16,196 nucleotides of DNA from an uncultured Bacteroides sp. (lineage in GTDB: Bacteria; Bacteroidota; Bacteroidia; Bacteroidales; Bacteroidaceae): assembly GCA_905198575.1 (NCBI GenBank), contig CAJKDC010000067.1, positions 1-16,196 on the forward strand, read 5' to 3'. Positions within the stretch are counted from its first letter, which is position 1. Every line of letters starts with the position of its first letter. Below are positions 1 through 5,742 of the stretch, one piece after another. A program made the position numbers and the translations under genes. The notes under the pieces were generated by a model. That model ran no database searches. It was not told the DNA's origin and saw nothing but the letters and a program-made list of their open reading frames with translations.

Positions 1-105
1 TTTGTTCAGCGGTTTTCCTTTTTAGGAAACTATCACTCGAAATGTCGGATGAACCTTATTTATTTCCTGAAATACTTGATTGCTAATCTTTTGCCATTCA
101 GTTAA
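1..105 (+). other. Left edge, no supported gene; short open frame
   Basis: Frame 1 is open from the window edge to a TAA at 103-105 (34 codons). This could be the tail of a gene lying outside the window, but the peptide shows no motif I recognise, and an open run of this length is expected fairly often by chance. A small hairpin (TTTCC / GGAAA) lies near 15-28. Nothing else can be supported here. Confidence 0.15.
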
Positions 106-110
106 ATTTG
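79..110 (+). promoter_or_regulatory. Candidate promoter of orphan small RNA
   Basis: The -7 element TAAATTTG at 103-110 fits the Bacteroidetes pattern TAnnTTTG exactly. An ATTG at 79-82 lies 20 nt upstream, which is the usual spacing for the -33 element (consensus TTTG, so 3 of 4 match). Transcription would start near 115. No convincing coding sequence follows, and the next strong signal is a terminator ending at 287. Confidence 0.4.
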
Positions 111-114
111 TATG

Positions 115-287
115 GAGATTATTTTTCTTTCTATGCATGTATTCTATTTCTTTCTAAGAGAATATGGGCTTATTTTTTAGTTGCTCGAAAAGTGGAAGAT
201 AGTTTTGTAAGCAACTGTAGACTAGATATAGTTAAGTTTTTTTGTTTGTTCCCCTGCGGCTCTGTGAAGAGGTATAGGGGATTTTTT
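115..287 (+). ncRNA. Candidate orphan small RNA, about 173 nt
   Basis: No protein family is recognisable here. The stretch is bounded by a consensus-type promoter at 79-110 and a U-tailed hairpin at 251-287. Inside it, a 7-bp stem AGTTGCT (179-185) / AGCAACT (210-216) is extended by an AAAA/TTTT stem around an 11-nt loop, and a weaker TTCTTT / AGAGAA stem lies near 150. The length is close to that of 6S RNA, but I cannot find the long closing stem between the 5' and 3' ends that defines 6S, so I do not assign it. The only open frame (108-305) starts upstream of the predicted transcript start and reads through the terminator, which argues against a protein. Exact ends are inferred. Confidence 0.35.
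251..287 (+). terminator. Intrinsic terminator of the candidate small RNA
   Basis: CCCCT (251-255) pairs with AGGGG (276-280). An inner stem CTCT (260-263) / AGAG (268-271) closes a GTGA tetraloop. The hairpin is followed by A and six Ts (282-287). The two stems are separated by a 4-nt by 4-nt internal loop, so this could also be a structured 3' domain of an RNA. The T-run lies only on the plus-strand side. Confidence 0.55.
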
Positions 288-305
288 ATTGCTTATTACA
301 TATAA

Positions 306-349
306 ATAGCCGGAATTCTATATGTTAGAGCTCCGGCTATGTTTTTTTT
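306..349. terminator. Probable bidirectional terminator after the phosphatase gene
   Basis: ATAGCCGGA (306-314) pairs perfectly with TCCGGCTAT (332-340). An inner stem TCTA (317-320) / TAGA (326-329) closes a 5-nt loop. On the plus strand it is followed by G and eight Ts (342-349). On the minus strand it lies 26 nt past the phosphatase stop codon but has a weaker tail (UUAUAU). It probably ends the minus-strand gene and also backs up the small-RNA terminator. Confidence 0.6.
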
Positions 350-365
350 GCTATATTGTATTTTT

Positions 366-1310
366 TTATTTATTACGTTTTACTGTATAGATCACTTTAC
401 CAGTTTTATTGATCATGTGCAATTTTAATTCTTTTTTGTCTGCTGTGATTAAAGAAAAACCAGATTCGTCGCTACAAAATTGAGTTCCTTCAATAGGTTT
501 TACTTTACGGCTTAAAGACCCTGATGTGTTGACAACGTAGTCTATTTTACTGTCTTTGGGACGGATATATTGGAAGTTGTGGATATGTCCGCATAGATAC
601 ATATCAACATTGGCATGTTTACGTAATACGTTGTCTAATCTTTTTTGTAAATCAAGTCTTTCAGAATCATCTTTGCCTGTTTCTGCGAAAATAGGGTGGT
701 GTCCTACAACAATTACCCAGTCTTCTTTAGCAGAAGTGAGAACTGAGTCTATCCAATTCAATTGTTGGTTAATATCCTGCTTGCAGGCATCTGGATATTT
801 TTGTGAATCTTTGCGGTATTTATCTATAAGCGGAGCTGTATCTACCATAACCATTCGGATTGTGATGCCGTCGTTTTCAAGTACAAATGTATAGTTTCTT
901 GCAGGCATATTCCATCTGCCACTTATGTTTGTGTAATCAATTACAGCTTGAGGATTTCCTCTATATTCGTGATTGCCTAATATTGCATACCATGGAATCA
1001 TAAGTTCTGGATGGTTATAAATGAGTTCATAATTGGTCATCCATAATGGGTCATTAACACTACGTACTCCTTCGAAATGATGTACATCTCCGGCTGCAAT
1101 AACACATTCAATATCAACATTCTCTGCCATTCTTCCCATTAATTCAGCAATAGGCTTCTGGTCGTAATAGCCATTTCGTCCTAAGTCATTAGCAAGGTAG
1201 AAGTTTAATGGCTTCTCCAGTGTTTTCCATTCTTCTGGTGTTTGTGCAACTGAGGCTACAGTTATAACTGCCAGCATCAGCATTAAAAGGCTTTTTCTTA
1301 ATGTAAGCAT
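366..1310 (-). CDS. Secreted TRAP-like purple acid phosphatase (calcineurin-type metallophosphoesterase)
   Basis: This 314-residue protein has a signal peptide (about 1-22, cleavage likely after SVA) and so acts in the periplasm or outside. The metallophosphoesterase motifs are present in order: NDLGRNG (Asp42), GDVHH (74-78), GNHE (112-115), GHHP (203-206) and GHIH (241-244). The stretch from GV at 81 through the PWY, GNHEYRGN and RWN segments resembles tartrate-resistant acid phosphatase (ACP5/type 5), which hydrolyses phosphate monoesters at a two-metal centre. Where TRAP has GDNFY with an iron-binding Tyr, this protein has GDVHH, so His78 replaces that Tyr; a purple Fe(III)-tyrosinate centre is therefore not expected. 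It is the last gene after the receptor and lipoprotein, separated from them by a terminator at 1394-1429. I see no clear promoter of its own; the best candidate, GATATTTG near 1343-1350, lacks a -33 element. The substrate is unknown. Confidence 0.85.
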   Translation of the reverse strand: MLTLRKSLLMLMLAVITVASVAQTPEEWKTLEKPLNFYLANDLGRNGYYDQKPIAELMGRMAENVDIECVIAAGDVHHFEGVRSVNDPLWMTNYELIYNHPELMIPWYAILGNHEYRGNPQAVIDYTNISGRWNMPARNYTFVLENDGITIRMVMVDTAPLIDKYRKDSQKYPDACKQDINQQLNWIDSVLTSAKEDWVIVVGHHPIFAETGKDDSERLDLQKRLDNVLRKHANVDMYLCGHIHNFQYIRPKDSKIDYVVNTSGSLSRKVKPIEGTQFCSDESGFSLITADKKELKLHMINKTGKVIYTVKRNK

Positions 1311-1393
1311 AAATAGAAAATTTTATTGTTAATTATATGCAGCAAATATCTTGCCTGATTCTGAAAATAATATGAAATTTTATTTGAAAAAAT

Positions 1394-1429
1394 AAAGGCT
1401 GGAGTGAAGTTACCTGCAATCCAGCCTTT
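1394..1429 (-). terminator. Terminator between lipoprotein and phosphatase genes
   Basis: AAAGGCTGG (1394-1402) pairs with CCAGCCTTT (1421-1429) around an 18-nt loop. Read on the minus strand, the hairpin begins 19 nt past the lipoprotein stop codon and is followed by a T-rich run (ATTTTTTC). It would end or attenuate transcription before the phosphatase gene. Confidence 0.6.
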
Positions 1430-1448
1430 TCTTATGTATTTTATAGCA

Positions 1449-2855
1449 TTATTCTCCCAATGCACCAAACTGGGCTTTAACCGCTGGAGATGTGAAAGCT
1501 TTTCCGTTAAGGTTAAGTCCTTCTGTACTAAAATATGGAGCCATGTTGGCATCGGTTCCGTTGTAGGCACCGGTCAGTACTGGAGAACCTGCTTTTACAT
1601 GGAAATCCCATTCTTCATTATAAACGTATTCTGTTAAGGCTACTCCGTTAACATCAAAGTTTACGAATAAAGGATCTTTCAGGTCGTCTTTTGTTGCAAT
1701 AATACTATTTTTGTCTACTACACCCACATTGTAATCTTCATGTTCGTAGTTATAGCCTTCCCAAGCGTAAGCTACGCCTGATTCATCTTCACCATCATAT
1801 ACAATATCACTTTTCTGGTTGCCAGAAGCATAGAAGTTATAATCTATTACAGAAGCATCAGCATAACCTTCTTCCGGATTGTTGGCGTCGGTGAAGTTCG
1901 GGATCATAGCTCTAAATTTACAGTTAACAAGCAAGTTGTTAAATACATTTGCCAATGCATTTTTTTCAACGAAGATGCATCCACCTTTTTCACCGTCGCG
2001 ACGCCATCCTGCGTTGATAATTGTGTTATTGTAAGCCTGGATTTTAGCCTGATCACGGTTTTCACTTTGACCGGAGCTGGAAAGTTTTAAACCATTGGTG
2101 TTAGGACTGAACATGATGTTTCCTGCTACATCTACTTTACATCCAGCTTTTACATTGACAGCTTCTGCTCCGTCACATCCGTTTGCTGCAAAAATATTGT
2201 TTGCAATAATGGCATTACCTCCCATCATATAGATACCGTCAGACCATCCGTTTCTGATGATAGAGTTAGTAATTACATATTTACCATTAATATTGTTGGT
2301 TGTGATTTGTGGGTAAGCATCATCTCCTGCAGTATAGATACCAGCAGTAGTTGCAGGTGATCCTTCAACTACCTCACCACCTGTATATTCGATGATGGTA
2401 TGGTCAATAAGCATTTCTTCACAAGTTTCTGTTGCTACAATTCCACCCCACATTTTCTTGAAAATATTTTCAGCAGTACGATCTGTTTCAGCAATAGAGA
2501 AACGAATAGGTTTTTCTGCTGTACCTTCACAATATAAGTTGCCTTTTACTGTAAATTCAACAGGAACATGATTAGTGCCTACTCCTTCAGTGCTTATAAT
2601 AATTTGAGCTCCTTCTTTAATAATCAGGCTTGTTCCTTCAGCAACCGTGTAATGCTCTTTTAGATTAACAATTGTGTCAGCAGGCCAAGTAATAGTTGTT
2701 TTACTTGTACCTTCATTGTCTTGATTGTCGTCACCGTTGTTATCGCCAGGAGTTTCTGTGTCTGGTGTTTGAGGTTCATCGTCATCGCTGCAAGCGGGTA
2801 AAACTGCCATTGACAGCATTGCTGTACCAATCAGAAAGTAATTTTTCAATTCCAT
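1449..2855 (-). CDS. Surface-type lipoprotein with predicted parallel beta-helix
   Basis: Counted from the ATG at 2855, this is a 468-residue protein. A frame extension to a TTG at 2882 would put nine residues before a well-formed lipoprotein signal, so I prefer the ATG. The lipobox LPAC places the lipid on Cys22. It is followed by Ser-Asp-Asp-Asp-Glu, matching the acidic lipoprotein export signal that sends Bacteroides lipoproteins to the outer face of the outer membrane. Residues about 27-50 are a Pro/Thr/Asp/Asn-rich linker. The rest is rich in short strands with recurring N-N-I and G-I-Y type turns (ITNSIIRNG, IIANNIFAANG, VAGNIMFSPNTNG), typical of right-handed beta-helix (pectin-lyase-like) folds. 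I see no catalytic signature, so it may bind rather than cleave. It starts 38 nt after the receptor gene and is very likely co-transcribed with it. The exact role is unknown. Confidence 0.75.
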   Translation of the reverse strand: MELKNYFLIGTAMLSMAVLPACSDDDEPQTPDTETPGDNNGDDNQDNEGTSKTTITWPADTIVNLKEHYTVAEGTSLIIKEGAQIIISTEGVGTNHVPVEFTVKGNLYCEGTAEKPIRFSIAETDRTAENIFKKMWGGIVATETCEEMLIDHTIIEYTGGEVVEGSPATTAGIYTAGDDAYPQITTNNINGKYVITNSIIRNGWSDGIYMMGGNAIIANNIFAANGCDGAEAVNVKAGCKVDVAGNIMFSPNTNGLKLSSSGQSENRDQAKIQAYNNTIINAGWRRDGEKGGCIFVEKNALANVFNNLLVNCKFRAMIPNFTDANNPEEGYADASVIDYNFYASGNQKSDIVYDGEDESGVAYAWEGYNYEHEDYNVGVVDKNSIIATKDDLKDPLFVNFDVNGVALTEYVYNEEWDFHVKAGSPVLTGAYNGTDANMAPYFSTEGLNLNGKAFTSPAVKAQFGALGE

Positions 2856-2893
2856 ATTTGTCTTTTTTAAAAGGTTAGTCAATAAAATAATTA

Positions 2894-5545
2894 TTATAGT
2901 TTATATCTTATACCGATCATGAATGATTGTCCATGCCACTCTTTACGTTCTATTACGTTACCGTTTTTGCGCTCAGAGTTGACGCTACTGGTATGGGGAC
3001 CTTCTTGGATAAACCGCAATAAAGGAGTATCGAGTAGGTTAGAGGCCTTTGCAAACATGCTGATACCATTCTTGAAGCTTTTTTCTACTGATGCATCTAG
3101 TTGCATATAGCCGTCTTCCCAAATATCATCTTCATACCAGTTAGATATATCGCTCAGGCGCTTTCCTGTATAGCTTCCTGCCAACTGACCTTCCCAACCA
3201 TATTTAGTACTCTTGAATAACAGTGAGAGATTTGCCACATGAGCAGCCTGACCGAATAGCGGACGGCTCTGGCGGATGGATTTTACTTCAGAACCCTCCA
3301 TAATTCGCTTGTCGGTTGTTATTTCTGAATGTGTGTATGTATAGTTTGCTTTTATTCCAAACCAGTTGAAATATTTCATAATATCTACTTCCACTCCTAA
3401 ATTTTGAGCATTACCAAAATTCATAGGTTTGTAATAGGTATCTTGTCCTTCGTTCAGTAAACCATATTCAATAGGATTTTTAAGCTTTTTGTAGAATAAT
3501 CCTACCATGAACTGTTCAGATGATTTTGGGAAGAACTCATATCTTAAATCAATATTGTCTGCTACTGTATGTTTCAAGTCTGGATTTCCTTTTTCTTTGT
3601 AATCTTCGTTGATAATGCTGTAAGGAACAATCTCAAAAAAACTTGGACGATTGATTGAGCGCGCATATGAAAAACGGAGATTGGCATTCTTATGTACTAC
3701 ATACTTTGTGTGAAAGCTGGGTAAGATATCTGTATATACCTGTTTACCTTCCGGGTTTGCATTTTCTGTAGGAAATTTTAAAGTATATCCCTGATTGGTA
3801 TGTTCTGCGCGGACGCCTGCAATTAATTCCCAGTTTCCAATTGTATATTTTACCATACCATATCCAGCACCAATTTTTTCGGTTGCATCATAGTTCAGCG
3901 GATCACTGATATTACCGTATGGGCGGGGCTCAAATAAAATCTCATCAAAATTATTCCAGTCTTCTCCGATGTATTGTGGATCTTTAGAGTCTGTACCTGA
4001 ATTGAACGTATATTCATTGAAGAAACTGTCGCGTTTCTTGTCGCGATACATACCTCCTGCAGAAAAATCAAAAATAGTTCCGTTATCCAATACCCATTTA
4101 TACATCAAATCAATATAGCCTGCTTTATCCTTGTCTGAATTATGCTCCCATCGGCGTACGGCTGCTTTTGAGGATTGTACGTGAGAGCCTAACATATAAA
4201 TCTCAGCATTGTCGGGAGTTTCGCTAAAAGCTTTTGAAAGTACAGCCGACCAGTTCAATTTGAGTTTACCATCTTTTAAAAAAGCATGTTCTCCTTTCAA
4301 TGTTGAATTTATGATGTACTGATGGTTCCATTTCATACGGATAGCCCGTTCTTTATCATCTTCTCCATCTCTAACCTCAGCTTCAGTCATATCCATATAA
4401 CCATTATACCACATCAATTTATGATTTTCGTTGAAGTGATAATCAAGTTTTGCATGGGCTCCCATTCGGGTTTGTTGTGATGAATAGTTGCGGTACTCTA
4501 TACCATTGTGGCTGTTCCCCGGTTGATAATATAATTGGCTTTCTTTTCCTCGATATGTGTTTAAATAGCTTCCGGCAAGCATTATACCCAGACGGTTATC
4601 AAAAAAACGGTCTCCGTATGACAACCCTCCTGTAAGGTCTGGCAAGGGCTTTTGCCATTTCATGTGTAAGTTACGGGTGGTAAAATTATCCATTGTAACT
4701 TTATTGTCCTCTGGCATGCCCATAGCTTCGTAGGGGGATTTTTTTGCAATAGCACCGTGGTTAAATGACTGGAAATCACGGTCGAAATACATAGAGTTAT
4801 AGCCTGTTGACAGGTTTGCTGTAAACTGACGTTCAGTAGGTGCGTCTTTCATAATGAGGTTTACAGCTCCACCGATTCCGTCTCCTTCCATGTTGGCTGT
4901 CAACGATTTTGTGACTTCTAGTCTATCTAGCATTTCCGAAGGGAATATGTCAAGAGGCACGAAACGGTTTTTGTTGTCTGGACTAGGTATTTTTACACCA
5001 TTAATTAATGTATAGTTATAACGTTTGTCCATACCTCGCAATATGGCATATTGTCCTTCACCGCTACTGTTTCGCTCTATGGTTACACCCGACATACGTT
5101 GGATAACATTAGCAACTGTAATATCAGGTGACAGCTCTATGGCTTTGGCACTCATTACGTTGACGACATTCATAGAAGCACGTTCAATACCACGTGCTCC
5201 AGCTTCGGTTTTACCGGGATTGCTGGCAATAACTGTTACGCCTTCTAGCATGACATCGTCAGTCTTTAGTGGAATTACAATTTCAGCATCTTTGTTGCCT
5301 ACAACAATTTCTTGTTTCTTGTATCCAACGTACGAGCAGATTAATGTACATTTAGAGTCTATTGTCAGGTTAAAACTTCCATCTAACCCTGTAACTGCTC
5401 CTTTCGACGGATCTTCTTTAATGATGACAGAGGCGCCGATAATTTCTTCTCCTGTTTGGGCATCTTTAATTTTACCTTTAATATTTCTTGCAGAAATATC
5501 CACCGATAATAGCAAGAATACACCTAATACTACACTTAGTCTCAT
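2894..5545 (-). CDS. TonB-dependent outer-membrane receptor with N-terminal carboxypeptidase-like domain
   Basis: This 883-residue protein has a signal peptide (about 1-19). A carboxypeptidase-regulatory-like beta-sandwich (about 22-95; IKGKIKDAQTGEEIIGASV, then GLDGSFNL and SYVGYKK) is typical of Bacteroidetes receptors. The plug domain (about 125-235) contains the motifs ILRGMDKRYNYTLINGV and GDGIGGAVNL. A 22-strand beta-barrel should fill the remainder, which ends ...FMIGIRYKL. The receptor would import a ligand across the outer membrane using TonB energy. No SusD-type partner lies beside it; the next gene encodes a beta-helix surface lipoprotein instead, then a TRAP-like phosphatase. The plug and barrel resemble receptors of the TonB/FecA-like class more than SusC, which is usually near 1000 residues. 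The ligand cannot be told from sequence; a phosphorylated compound is suggested only by the neighbour. Confidence 0.85.
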   Translation of the reverse strand: MRLSVVLGVFLLLSVDISARNIKGKIKDAQTGEEIIGASVIIKEDPSKGAVTGLDGSFNLTIDSKCTLICSYVGYKKQEIVVGNKDAEIVIPLKTDDVMLEGVTVIASNPGKTEAGARGIERASMNVVNVMSAKAIELSPDITVANVIQRMSGVTIERNSSGEGQYAILRGMDKRYNYTLINGVKIPSPDNKNRFVPLDIFPSEMLDRLEVTKSLTANMEGDGIGGAVNLIMKDAPTERQFTANLSTGYNSMYFDRDFQSFNHGAIAKKSPYEAMGMPEDNKVTMDNFTTRNLHMKWQKPLPDLTGGLSYGDRFFDNRLGIMLAGSYLNTYRGKESQLYYQPGNSHNGIEYRNYSSQQTRMGAHAKLDYHFNENHKLMWYNGYMDMTEAEVRDGEDDKERAIRMKWNHQYIINSTLKGEHAFLKDGKLKLNWSAVLSKAFSETPDNAEIYMLGSHVQSSKAAVRRWEHNSDKDKAGYIDLMYKWVLDNGTIFDFSAGGMYRDKKRDSFFNEYTFNSGTDSKDPQYIGEDWNNFDEILFEPRPYGNISDPLNYDATEKIGAGYGMVKYTIGNWELIAGVRAEHTNQGYTLKFPTENANPEGKQVYTDILPSFHTKYVVHKNANLRFSYARSINRPSFFEIVPYSIINEDYKEKGNPDLKHTVADNIDLRYEFFPKSSEQFMVGLFYKKLKNPIEYGLLNEGQDTYYKPMNFGNAQNLGVEVDIMKYFNWFGIKANYTYTHSEITTDKRIMEGSEVKSIRQSRPLFGQAAHVANLSLLFKSTKYGWEGQLAGSYTGKRLSDISNWYEDDIWEDGYMQLDASVEKSFKNGISMFAKASNLLDTPLLRFIQEGPHTSSVNSERKNGNVIERKEWHGQSFMIGIRYKL

Positions 5546-5568
5546 AAATAGCTTTAAATTTTACGCTG

Positions 5569-5576
5569 CAAAAGTA
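5569..5576 (-). promoter_or_regulatory. Candidate -7 promoter element of the receptor cluster
   Basis: On the minus strand, TACTTTTG fits TAnnTTTG exactly and lies 23 nt upstream of the receptor ATG. I do not see a TTTG-like -33 element at 19-21 nt spacing, so the promoter may need an activator or use another sigma factor. The implied leader is short. Confidence 0.4.
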
Positions 5577-5657
5577 GAGGGGAGAATTTTCATGTGTGTT
5601 TCGCTTATATTTCAAAAATAATACATTGTAGAAGGATGTAAAACGTGTACCTTGAAT

Positions 5658-5717
5658 ACATAAAAGCTCCCTATTTCATGGGTTATTATCAACCTGTGAA
5701 ATAGGGAGCTTTTATGT
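5658..5717. terminator. Long perfect hairpin terminator after fkp
   Basis: A 21-bp perfect stem (5658-5678 with 5697-5717) is extended inward by two G-U wobbles and GGTT (5681-5684) / AACC (5691-5694) around a 6-nt loop. The core is AAAAGCTCCC / GGGAGCTTTT, so either strand gives a GC block followed by Us. It sits 25 nt past the fkp stop and 112 nt upstream of the receptor gene, and should isolate the two minus-strand units from each other. Confidence 0.8.
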
Positions 5718-5742
5718 AATATTATGAAGTTTTGGGCTATAA

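Noticed and set aside
115..287. Assignment of the small RNA as 6S RNA
   Set aside because: Length and a CCTGCGGC stretch near the 3' end hint at it, but I could not find the closing stem between the two ends, so only a generic small-RNA call is made.
108..305. 65-codon plus-strand open frame
   Set aside because: It has no recognisable motif, a composition dominated by Phe, Tyr, Cys and Leu, and it begins before the predicted transcript start and reads through a U-tailed terminator hairpin.
1298..1570. 90-codon minus-strand open frame between phosphatase and lipoprotein
   Set aside because: It overlaps the 3' end of the lipoprotein gene in another frame, crosses a terminator, and shows no motif.
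5025..5621. 198-codon plus-strand open frame opposite the TonB receptor
   Set aside because: It lies antisense to the plug region of a well-supported receptor and its translation shows no domain; it is a shadow of the real gene.
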